Shown piece after piece: positions 45,993-52,729 of a DNA stretch of 64,000 bases (positions within the stretch are counted from its first letter, which is position 1; every line of letters starts with the position of its first letter). The notes below the pieces were generated by a model. The model was not told the DNA's origin. It saw only the letters and a list, made by a program, of their open reading frames with translations, and made no database searches. The stretch is from contig NZ_CP133319.1 of assembly GCF_038811545.1 (NCBI RefSeq), positions 1,302,001 to 1,366,000 of the forward strand, written 5' to 3'. Origin of the DNA: Rhodoligotrophos sp. CJ14. Lineage in GTDB: Bacteria > Pseudomonadota > Alphaproteobacteria > Rhizobiales > Im1. Both the position numbers and the translations under genes were made by a program.

Positions 45993-46760
45993 TCAGGCGA
46001 GACCGCCCACCGTTTCCCAAATCCGATCATCCCAAAGCCGGATCCCACCGGTGATCCCTGCATCATTGCTCTCGATCCGGACATTCTTCGGCAGCGGCCC
46101 CGTGACATGGCCCGCATTCCCGCCACCGAGATGCAGCGTGTCGAAATTCGTCAGGACGGAAAGAATCTCGATCATCCTGAGCACCCGCTTGTTCCACTTC
46201 TTTTTGCCGACCTTCTTTCTTGCGGCCTCGCCGAGATATTCGTCATAGGTCATGTCACCCTTGATCGGGTGATGCGCCAACTCGAGATGCGGCGTCAGCC
46301 GTCCATTGGCGAAGATCGCCGATCCGACCCCGGTCCCCAGCGTGATGACGACCTCGAGCTGATGGCCTGTGATGAGACCCAGTCCCTGCACCTCGGCATC
46401 ATTCAACAGCCGCGTGGGCTTGCCCAGAGCCTTGGCAATTTGATTCTGTAGCGGAAAGCCATGCCAGAGCGCGGTATCGAGATTTGGTGCCGTGATTATG
46501 GTGCCATCCCGGATCACACCGGGAAAGCCGACCGAAATACGATCATAGCTCGGCAGGGGCTTAACAAGCTCCTTCAGCGCTGCAACCAAGGTCTCAGGCG
46601 GGCATGGATGGGGCGTGGGGATTCTTACCCGGTCAGCGACCATATTTCCGGAAATATCGAGAACGGAAGCTTTCAGCCCCGTCCCGCCAATATCAAGGGC
46701 CAATGTATGCACCGCCTTTGTATCAGCGGATTTATTCTTCGTTTTTCTCACGGTCGTCAT
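45993..46760 (-). CDS. ppgK: Polyphosphate glucokinase (ROK family)
   Basis: A 255-residue ROK-type kinase. The phosphate-binding loop is 'LALDIGGTGLKASVLD', then 'ISVGFPGVIRDG', 'LNDAEVQGLG', and 'VITLGTGVGSAIFANGRL'. 'ELAHHPIKGDMTYDEYLG' and the Lys-rich 'AARKKVGKKKWNKRV' are the usual PPGK features; the basic patch suits a polyphosphate donor. ROK zinc-binding cysteines are absent, as in PPGK. It would phosphorylate glucose released by the GH15 enzyme. It is convergent with gntK and has its own promoter in the gap before the cold-shock gene. Confidence 0.88.
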   Translation of the reverse strand: MTTVRKTKNKSADTKAVHTLALDIGGTGLKASVLDISGNMVADRVRIPTPHPCPPETLVAALKELVKPLPSYDRISVGFPGVIRDGTIITAPNLDTALWHGFPLQNQIAKALGKPTRLLNDAEVQGLGLITGHQLEVVITLGTGVGSAIFANGRLTPHLELAHHPIKGDMTYDEYLGEAARKKVGKKKWNKRVLRMIEILSVLTNFDTLHLGGGNAGHVTGPLPKNVRIESNDAGITGGIRLWDDRIWETVGGLA

Positions 46761-46926
46761 GAATTGATCCCCTGATTGTCCCGCATTTGCTTACTATCTG
46801 ACATCGCTCTCCGCGCCACAGCTTACCCGTTTTCAGTTTAAAAAACGATTGCACTGATGCGAGAATGGATTTTGCTAAATCCCCGTCCACCTGTATGATG
46901 CATAATTCTCAAAGGGCGCGAAGTTT

Positions 46927-46944
46927 CGCTTGACCGGTCAAGCG
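46927..46944. promoter_or_regulatory. 18-bp perfect palindrome upstream of the cold-shock gene
   Basis: cgcttgaccggtcaagcg is fully self-complementary, centred 51 bp before the ATG at 46987. It may be an operator for a dimeric regulator or a hairpin in the cold-shock mRNA leader. Confidence 0.5.
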
Positions 46945-46986
46945 GAATTGCGACGATAGAGATGTGTTTAGCTTCTGGGAAGGTCG

Positions 46987-47607
46987 ATGAGCCGCTATAA
47001 AGATTATCGAGAGCCGCGCCGGCGCGGCTTCGATGATGACTTCAGTCCGAAAAGCCGTCGTGGATCGGACGACATGCCGTCATTTCGTCAGGGAGGGCAA
47101 CCCTCCTTCGCTTCGACGGCGGCGCCTACAGGTGCAACCGTGAAATGGTTCAATGCCGACAAGGGCTTCGGATTTGTCGAAGTCGATGGCGGCTCTGAAG
47201 CCTTTCTTCACATCCGCCCCGTGGAAGCCGCTGGTCACACCAGCTTGCCCGATGGCGCGCGCCTGACGGTTCGGATCGGCCAGGGCCAGAAAGGCCCGCA
47301 GGTCACCGAAGTGCTGGATGTAGACCTGACCACCGCCGCGCCTAGACCCGCACGGGCCCCGCGCACCAGCAACTCCTTCAATGACGCACCGCTCTCCGAG
47401 GAGCAGCAGGGCGTGGTGAAGTGGTATAATCCCGATAAGGGCTTCGGCTTCATCGCTCTCGATACGGGAGGCAAGGACGTGTTCGTGCACGCCACGGCTC
47501 TCGAGCGCTCTGGAATGACCCGCGTCTCCGAAGGCCAGCGGGTTGTAGTTCAGGTCGCGCAGGGCCAGAAGGGCGTCGAAGCCCGCACGATTCGCGCGGC
47601 TGACTGA
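46987..47607 (+). CDS. Cold-shock protein with two cold-shock domains
   Basis: A 206-residue protein. A basic, disordered N-terminus (about 1-45, rich in Arg, Asp, Ser) precedes CSD 1 (about 49-113; RNP1 'KGFGFV', RNP2 'EAFLHI') and CSD 2 (about 138-204; 'KGFGFI', 'DVFVHA'), joined by a Pro/Ala/Arg linker. Double CSD proteins are common in Hyphomicrobiales and act as RNA chaperones. The ribosome site gaagg precedes ATG 46987 after a long leader of about 100 nt or more, as in other cold-shock genes. Confidence 0.93.
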   Translation: MSRYKDYREPRRRGFDDDFSPKSRRGSDDMPSFRQGGQPSFASTAAPTGATVKWFNADKGFGFVEVDGGSEAFLHIRPVEAAGHTSLPDGARLTVRIGQGQKGPQVTEVLDVDLTTAAPRPARAPRTSNSFNDAPLSEEQQGVVKWYNPDKGFGFIALDTGGKDVFVHATALERSGMTRVSEGQRVVVQVAQGQKGVEARTIRAAD

Positions 47608-47679
47608 TCACGGCGAGCCAGCGGCGCAGCACTGGCTCGGCTTGTCGTCTTAAGCGCGACGGCTAAATAGTGCAAAAAT

Positions 47680-47713
47680 GCGTTTCCGGGAGTCCGCCCC
47701 CGGAAGCGCTTTG
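47680..47713 (+). terminator. Terminator of the cold-shock gene
   Basis: Stem gcgtttccgg/ccggaagcgc (one G-T pair) with a 10-nt loop, followed by ttt. Located 72 bp after the stop codon. Confidence 0.7.
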
Positions 47714-47891
47714 ATGTCTTACGCCTTCCCACAGAATATCTGTACCAGGCTCGACACGCCTCTCGCGCCCGTGCGCCACCTTGCCGCTCGCGCGACTGCC
47801 GTTCCCGCGATCTGCGACCGCCGTGCGATTGCCATGCGCGCGTCAGCCCAGCCCGCGGGGGCATGCCCCGCACCTGCGCTTTCATCTCGGT

Positions 47892-47923
47892 AAAAAAGAA
47901 GGGCCACCCGAGGGCAGCCCTTC
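47892..47923 (-). terminator. Rho-independent terminator of a small minus-strand gene
   Basis: Read on the minus strand: gaagggc, a 12-nt loop with a small inner stem, gcccttc, then six T. It is directed away from the cold-shock gene and ends the small transcript described at 47963-48046. Confidence 0.8.
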
Positions 47924-47962
47924 CATTGTCATCCGCGTCCCGGCGCTCTGCCGGGTGAAACC

Positions 47963-48046
47963 TCAAAACGCGTGCGCGACATCCCCGACAGAGGCAAAGA
48001 CCCGGCTCGCATCATCGGTCCCTCGCGGATTTTGACAATGAGACAC
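47963..48046 (-). CDS. Putative 27-residue small protein or leader peptide with an extreme Shine-Dalgarno
   Basis: A GTG at 48046 opens a 27-codon frame (MSHCQNPRGTDDASRVFASV then GDVAHAF) ending TGA at 47963. Upstream, gaaaggaggtgatccag (48062-48046) is complementary to 17 nt of the conserved alphaproteobacterial 16S rRNA 3' end, far beyond the usual 4-8 nt; ggagg is 7 nt from GTG, ideal spacing. A rho-independent terminator lies 40 bp after the stop and a candidate promoter 37-65 bp before the start, giving a transcript of about 185 nt. No membrane segment or known domain is seen. It may encode a small protein, a leader peptide, or a regulatory RNA that binds ribosomes. Confidence 0.55.
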   Translation of the reverse strand: MSHCQNPRGTDDASRVFASVGDVAHAF

Positions 48047-48082
48047 TGGATCACCTCCTTTCGAACTATTGACGACATCTGC

Positions 48083-48111
48083 AGGATAGCTGTTCTTTTC
48101 CCTCGCCGTAA
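48083..48111 (-). promoter_or_regulatory. Candidate promoter for the small minus-strand gene
   Basis: On the minus strand TTACGG (48111-48106) and TATCCT (48088-48083) are separated by 17 bp, a moderate match to sigma-70. It would place the transcript start about 25-30 nt before the extended ribosome site. Confidence 0.35.
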
Positions 48112-48182
48112 GCTTAAGTTTTGTGCATTCAGGCCGTTGACGGATAAGGTGACGGTGTCGACATGGCAATTTGGGGAATTAC

Positions 48183-48929
48183 GTGACACACACGGCGCTG
48201 GTTACTGGAGCAAGCCGCGGCATAGGCGCAGCAACCGCCAGGCTCTTGGCAAAGCGGGGCTATGATCTTGCCCTCACCTACGAGACCTCCGCGAAGGATG
48301 CCGAGGCCGTGGCCCGCGAGGCGGAGGCTCAGGGCGTCCGGGCCAAGATCTATCAGGTCAATGTCGCCGAGGAGCAGCAGATCCTTGCCCTCTTTGACAA
48401 GATTGACCGCGATTTGGGTCCTCTGACCGGCTTGGTCAACAATGCCGGGATTACCGGACCGGCGGGGCGGATGGAGGACCTTCGCGCCGCCGATCTCATG
48501 CAGGTCCTGGCCGTAAACGTGTTCGGCAGCATGATCACCGCGCGCGAGGCAGTGCGGCGCATGTCGACGCGTCACGGTGGCAAGGGCGGGTCAATCGTCA
48601 ATCTCTCCTCCGCTGCCGCGCGAATCGGCAGTCCCAACGAGTTCATTCATTATGCCGCATCGAAAGGCGCGATCGACAGCTTCACCCTCGGGCTTGCCCG
48701 CGAGGTGGGCGAAGACGGTGTGCGCGTCAATGCGGTGCGCCCCGGCCTGATCGAGACTGAAATTCACGCCCGTGCAGGCATGCCGGACAGGCTCGCGCGT
48801 CTGGCACCACTCAACCCGATGAAGCGCGCCGGCACGGCCGATGAGGTCGCGGAAGCGATCGTCTGGCTCCTGTCCGATGCCGCTTCCTATGTGACCGGCA
48901 CCCTGGTCGATGTGGCCGGTGGTCGCTGA
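48183..48929 (+). CDS. SDR family oxidoreductase (YgfF-like)
   Basis: A 248-residue short-chain dehydrogenase. The cofactor motif is 'ALVTGASRGIGAATARLLAKRG', then 'NNAGITG', catalytic Ser in 'IVNLSSAAARIG' and YxxxK in 'HYAASKGA', and 'NAVRPGLIETEIHA'. It resembles the YgfF/glucose-1-dehydrogenase-like branch; the substrate is unknown. The start is GTG at 48183 after gggaa; no ATG gives the family N-terminus. 27 bp upstream of the acyl-CoA synthetase gene and likely co-transcribed. Confidence 0.88.
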   Translation: MTHTALVTGASRGIGAATARLLAKRGYDLALTYETSAKDAEAVAREAEAQGVRAKIYQVNVAEEQQILALFDKIDRDLGPLTGLVNNAGITGPAGRMEDLRAADLMQVLAVNVFGSMITAREAVRRMSTRHGGKGGSIVNLSSAAARIGSPNEFIHYAASKGAIDSFTLGLAREVGEDGVRVNAVRPGLIETEIHARAGMPDRLARLAPLNPMKRAGTADEVAEAIVWLLSDAASYVTGTLVDVAGGR

Positions 48930-48956
48930 ACCCCGTGTGACCCCGAGGAGACCTAA

Positions 48957-50597
48957 ATGAAGGACTACCAGCAGGCAATTGCAGAATTCGACCTTGCGAA
49001 ACAGGTAAGCGAGACGCTTCAGGGCAGCCTCGATGAGCTCAACGCCTGTGTCGAATGTTGCGATCGCCATGCACTCCCGGGCCGCATCGCCCTTTTCTGG
49101 GAGGGCCGCGACGGTCGCAGCGAGATCTTCACCTTCCGCGATCTGAAGAAACGCGCAGCCCAGCTCGCCAATTTCTTCGCGGCGCAGGGGATCAAACCAG
49201 GCGATCGGGTGGCGGGTCTCCTGCCGCGCGTCCCTGAGCTGGTCATCACCATCCTCGCGGCCTGGCGCCTGGGCGCGGTTTACCAGCCTCTCTTCACAGC
49301 CTTCGGCCCCAAGGCGATCGAGCATCGCATCCATACCGCTGATACCCAGCTGGTGGTCACCGATCCAGCCAATCGCAGCAAGCTCGACGATGTCGCCGGT
49401 TGCCCGCCTGTCATGGTCGTCACCGGCCCTAAGGGCACTGGCCTGCGTCGTGGCGATTTCAGCTTCTGGGCGGAGGTCGAGGGTCAGAAGGCTGACTTCG
49501 CCCCCGTTATGCGCTCGGGCGATGATCCCTTCCTGATGATGTTCACCTCTGGCACCACCGGCGCGGCAAAGCCCGTGCCAGTGCCATTGAAGGCGATCAT
49601 TGCCATGATCGGCTATCTCCGCGACGCGGTCGATCTGCGGCCGGAGGATTCCTTCTGGAATATCGCCGATCCCGGCTGGGCCTATGGCCTTTACTATGCG
49701 GTCACCGCCCCGCTCGCCATGGGTCATCCGACCCTGCTCTATGACGGCCCCTTCTCGGTCGAGAGCACCTACCGCATCATTCAGAGATATGAGGTCACCA
49801 ATCTGTGCGGCGCACCGACCGCCTTTCGCCTGATGCTCGCCGCGGGTCCCGATGCTGCCGCCCCGATCAAGGGCAAGCTTCGGGTGGTCAGCAGCGCCGG
49901 CGAGCCGCTCAATCCGGAAGTGATCCGCTGGTTTTCGGAGCACCTCCGCACGACAATCCATGACCATTACGGCCAGACCGAGCTTGGCATGGTGGTCTGC
50001 AACCATCATGGCCTTCGCCATCAGGTTCAGCCGGGCACCGCAGGCTATCCCGTTCCCGGCCACCGCGTCGTGGTTCTGGATGAGCAAGGCCAGGAGCTTG
50101 CCCCCGGAACGCCCGGCATCTTGGCACTGGACCGCAAGAACTCGCCGCTCTTCTGGTTTGGCGGCTATATGAACCACGACAGCCAGCCCTTTATCGGCGA
50201 TTACTACCTGAGCGGCGACACCGTGGAGCTGAACCCGGATGGCAGCATCAGCTTTGTCGGCCGGTCGGATGACGTCATCACCTCCTCGGGCTATCGCATC
50301 GGGCCATTCGATGTTGAAAGTGCTCTCATCGAACATCCCGCGGTGATGGAGACGGCCGTGATCGGCAAGCCCGATCCCGAGCGCACCGAGATCGTCAAAG
50401 CCTTCGTTGTCTTGAAGCCCGGTCATCAACCGACGCCGGAGCTGATCGAGGCGCTCCAGAAGCATGTCCGCAGCCGCCTCTCGGCTCACGCTTACCCTCG
50501 CGAGATTGCCTTCGTGGAAGGCCTGCCCAAGACGCCGAGCGGCAAGATTCAACGCTTCATTCTCCGCAAGCAGGAGCAGCAGGCGGCAAGCGCATAG
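48957..50597 (+). CDS. AMP-dependent acyl-CoA synthetase
   Basis: A 546-residue adenylate-forming ligase. The N-terminal domain carries the P-loop 'MMFTSGTTGAAKPVPVP' and A5-type motif 'YGQTELGMVV'; the hinge is around 'LSGDTVELNPDGSISFVGRSDDVI', and the catalytic C-terminal Lys is in 'KTPSGKIQRF'. It activates a carboxylic acid as acyl-AMP and then acyl-CoA; similarity to the acetyl/propionyl and medium-chain branches leaves chain length open. A gagg-type site precedes the ATG. Downstream of the SDR, possibly the same pathway. Confidence 0.92.
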   Translation: MKDYQQAIAEFDLAKQVSETLQGSLDELNACVECCDRHALPGRIALFWEGRDGRSEIFTFRDLKKRAAQLANFFAAQGIKPGDRVAGLLPRVPELVITILAAWRLGAVYQPLFTAFGPKAIEHRIHTADTQLVVTDPANRSKLDDVAGCPPVMVVTGPKGTGLRRGDFSFWAEVEGQKADFAPVMRSGDDPFLMMFTSGTTGAAKPVPVPLKAIIAMIGYLRDAVDLRPEDSFWNIADPGWAYGLYYAVTAPLAMGHPTLLYDGPFSVESTYRIIQRYEVTNLCGAPTAFRLMLAAGPDAAAPIKGKLRVVSSAGEPLNPEVIRWFSEHLRTTIHDHYGQTELGMVVCNHHGLRHQVQPGTAGYPVPGHRVVVLDEQGQELAPGTPGILALDRKNSPLFWFGGYMNHDSQPFIGDYYLSGDTVELNPDGSISFVGRSDDVITSSGYRIGPFDVESALIEHPAVMETAVIGKPDPERTEIVKAFVVLKPGHQPTPELIEALQKHVRSRLSAHAYPREIAFVEGLPKTPSGKIQRFILRKQEQQAASA

Positions 50598-50645
50598 ACG
50601 GGGTCCGGCGCCCATACAGGTGCGGGAATGTGAGGGAGTATGGGT

Positions 50646-51335
50646 ATGAGGGGCGCGTTTATCGCAGGTCTGGCGCTGATGCTCAGCGCCTGTGCCGCAG
50701 CTTCAGCCGGTGGGCTCGCCGAGCCCGCCAATGTCGGCATCGCCAAGATCGCCGCCACCCGCTACCACGACAGCGGCGCCTATGCCCGTGATCTGGAGAA
50801 GGTTGCCCGGCTCGCAGAAGCCTGGATCCTGCGCCGTGCCCCGCGAGTGAACAAGCCTGCCCTGGTGCTTGACATTGATGATACCTCCCTGTCGAACTGG
50901 CCGGAGATCCTTGCCAATGACTTCGGCCGCTTCGTTGATGGTCCCTGTCTCGCCGGTCCCCATCAGCCCTGCGGCTGGCGTGATTGGGATCTGAAGGGCG
51001 CAGATCCCGTCCTTCCCACCACCTTGCGCGTGTACCAGGCAGCACGCGCCGTCGGCGTCACTGTTTTCTTCATCACCGGCCGGCCCGAGTCCCAGCGTCA
51101 AGCCACTCTGCGCAACCTGCGTCGCGCCGGCTATTCCACCTTCGCTCGTCTGGACATGGTGCCGGAAAATGCCCGTTTTGCCTCGGCCGCGGATTTCAAA
51201 GCGCCGCGCCGACGCGCGATCGAGGCTGAGGGCTATACGATCATCGCCAATATGGGTGATCAGCATTCCGATCTCGCCGGTGGTGCCTCGGAAAGAACAT
51301 TCCTTCTGCCCAATCCCTTCTACTACATCCCCTAA
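50646..51335 (+). CDS. HAD-superfamily acid phosphatase lipoprotein (subfamily IIIB)
   Basis: A 229-residue exported phosphatase. The lipoprotein signal has lipobox LSAC (C17) followed by Ala/Gly-rich spacer. Motif I 'ALVLDIDDTSLSNWPEI' (DxDDT), motif II 'VFFITGRPESQR', and motif IV-like 'IIANMGDQHSDLAGG' mark the class B/IIIB acid phosphatases, which hydrolyse phosphomonoesters outside the cytosol. ATG at 50646 has gaggga at good spacing; ATG at 50640 is also possible. MarC gene follows by 22 bp. Confidence 0.9.
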   Translation: MRGAFIAGLALMLSACAAASAGGLAEPANVGIAKIAATRYHDSGAYARDLEKVARLAEAWILRRAPRVNKPALVLDIDDTSLSNWPEILANDFGRFVDGPCLAGPHQPCGWRDWDLKGADPVLPTTLRVYQAARAVGVTVFFITGRPESQRQATLRNLRRAGYSTFARLDMVPENARFASAADFKAPRRRAIEAEGYTIIANMGDQHSDLAGGASERTFLLPNPFYYIP

Positions 51336-51357
51336 GTTTCCCCTGGCGGCGTTCCCA

Positions 51358-51996
51358 ATGATTCCGGATTTGACTCTGTTCACGACCCAATTTGCCACCC
51401 TCTGGATCATGCTCGATCCGGTGGGCCATTTACCGCTGTTTCTCGGCGCAACCGGCACCCTGAGCACCAAGGACCGCCGCCTGACAGCGCTCTATGCCGC
51501 CATCTTCGCCTTTCTCATCCTGGTCTTCTTCGGCTTCGCCGGCCAGGCGCTGCTGCATGCCATGGGCGTGTCGCTGCTGGCCTTTCAGATTGCCGGCGGG
51601 CTGATCCTGCTTCTCTTCTCGATCAATATGGTGCTGGGCGAGAGCAAGCCATCAACCCAGCTTCCAGATTCCGCGGCCGAGGGGCGCCCCATCAACCTGG
51701 CCGTGTTTCCCTTGGCCACCCCGATCATGGCAGGCCCCGGCGCCATTCTCACCATCGTGCTGCTGATGGACAACAACCGCCTGTCCTTTGTCGAGCAATT
51801 GGAGACGGTGGCGGCCCTCGCCCTGGTGCTGGTCTGCTTGACCTCGGTCTTCCTTCTGGGCGACTACATCATTCGCCTGATTGGCCAGCCAGGCATCAAT
51901 GTCGCGAGACGCATCATGGGCATGGTTCTCGCCGCTGTGGCCGTCAACCTGATTGTCACAGCCTTCGCGAAATGGCTGTCACTGCCACCGATCTGA
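51358..51996 (+). CDS. MarC family integral membrane protein
   Basis: A 212-residue protein with six hydrophobic segments. The UPF0056/MarC pattern is seen: 'ATLWIMLDPVGHLPLFLGATG' near the N-terminus and 'PLATPIMAGPGAILTIVLLM' in the middle. Function in bacteria is not established; it is not proven to be a drug transporter. ATG at 51358 is chosen as the start of the first membrane segment; the open frame reaches 51169 through the phosphatase gene but is not coding there. Confidence 0.9.
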   Translation: MIPDLTLFTTQFATLWIMLDPVGHLPLFLGATGTLSTKDRRLTALYAAIFAFLILVFFGFAGQALLHAMGVSLLAFQIAGGLILLLFSINMVLGESKPSTQLPDSAAEGRPINLAVFPLATPIMAGPGAILTIVLLMDNNRLSFVEQLETVAALALVLVCLTSVFLLGDYIIRLIGQPGINVARRIMGMVLAAVAVNLIVTAFAKWLSLPPI

Positions 51997-52019
51997 GGGG
52001 CACAGGCGAGACGTCCAGA

Positions 52020-52688
52020 TCACCCTTGCGCGGCGAGCATTGCAAGTTCGGCGCGCAATTCCGCTAATCCGGCACCCTTCTCGGCCGAGGTGATGTGCAA
52101 GCGCGGATGTGCCGCCGGACGGCGGGCAAGCCCGCGTTGGACATCATCGGCCACCCGCTGCAGCGCGCCAGGTTTCATCTTGTCGGATTTCGTGAGCACC
52201 AGCTGATAGACCACAGCCGCCGTATCGAGCAGCTCGAGCATCTCCATATCCGCCGATTTGAGACCATGCCGGCTGTCGACGAGCACGAAGACGCGCTTAA
52301 GCTCGCGCCGCCCCCGCAGATAGTCCCGCAGCAGTGACTGCCATTGCGCCACCAGGGACTTCTCCGCCTGCGCATAGCCGTAACCCGGCATATCGACCAG
52401 GCACAGCTGGGAGCCGACCGCATAGAAATTGAGCTCCCGCGTGCGCCCCGGCGTGCCAGAGGTGCGCGCCAATGCCTTGCGCCCGGCGAGCCCGTTCAGC
52501 AGGCTGGACTTCCCCACATTGGAGCGTCCGGCAAATGCGATCTCGCAGGCCATCGGATCGGGTAAGGCATCAAGGCTCCTGACGCCGCGCAGGAACGTGA
52601 TCTCGCCCGCGAACAGTTTGCGCCCGGCCTCGATCGCCTCCTCGGTGAAGAGATCTTCAGGCTTTTCCCGAAAGTCCGGTGCCGACAT
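52020..52688 (-). CDS. engB: Ribosome biogenesis GTPase YihA/YsxC (EngB)
   Basis: A 222-residue GTPase needed for 50S assembly. G1 'FAGRSNVGKSSLLNGL', G2/switch 'RTSGTPGRTRELNFY', G3 'LVDMPGYGYAQ', G4 'VLTKSDKM', G5 'HITSAEKG'. The start ATG at 52688 matches the family; the frame continues open to 53066 inside yidC without coding meaning. Last gene of rpmH-rnpA-yidC-engB, 41 bp after yidC. Confidence 0.96.
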   Translation of the reverse strand: MSAPDFREKPEDLFTEEAIEAGRKLFAGEITFLRGVRSLDALPDPMACEIAFAGRSNVGKSSLLNGLAGRKALARTSGTPGRTRELNFYAVGSQLCLVDMPGYGYAQAEKSLVAQWQSLLRDYLRGRRELKRVFVLVDSRHGLKSADMEMLELLDTAAVVYQLVLTKSDKMKPGALQRVADDVQRGLARRPAAHPRLHITSAEKGAGLAELRAELAMLAAQG

Positions 52689-52729
52689 TTCGTGAACCCA
52701 GCCTTCCTCAGCAAGTGACCAGACCGGGC

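Noticed and set aside
47980..48062. A fragment of a 16S rRNA gene
   Set aside because: Only 17 nt match the 16S tail; upstream bases do not match helix 45 or the preceding rRNA, and the minus strand has gene-like signals.
48591..50615. A 674-codon minus-strand open frame opposite the acyl-CoA synthetase gene
   Set aside because: Its translation has no domain and is Arg/Gly/His-rich, as expected from antisense of a GC-rich gene; the plus strand has all ligase motifs.
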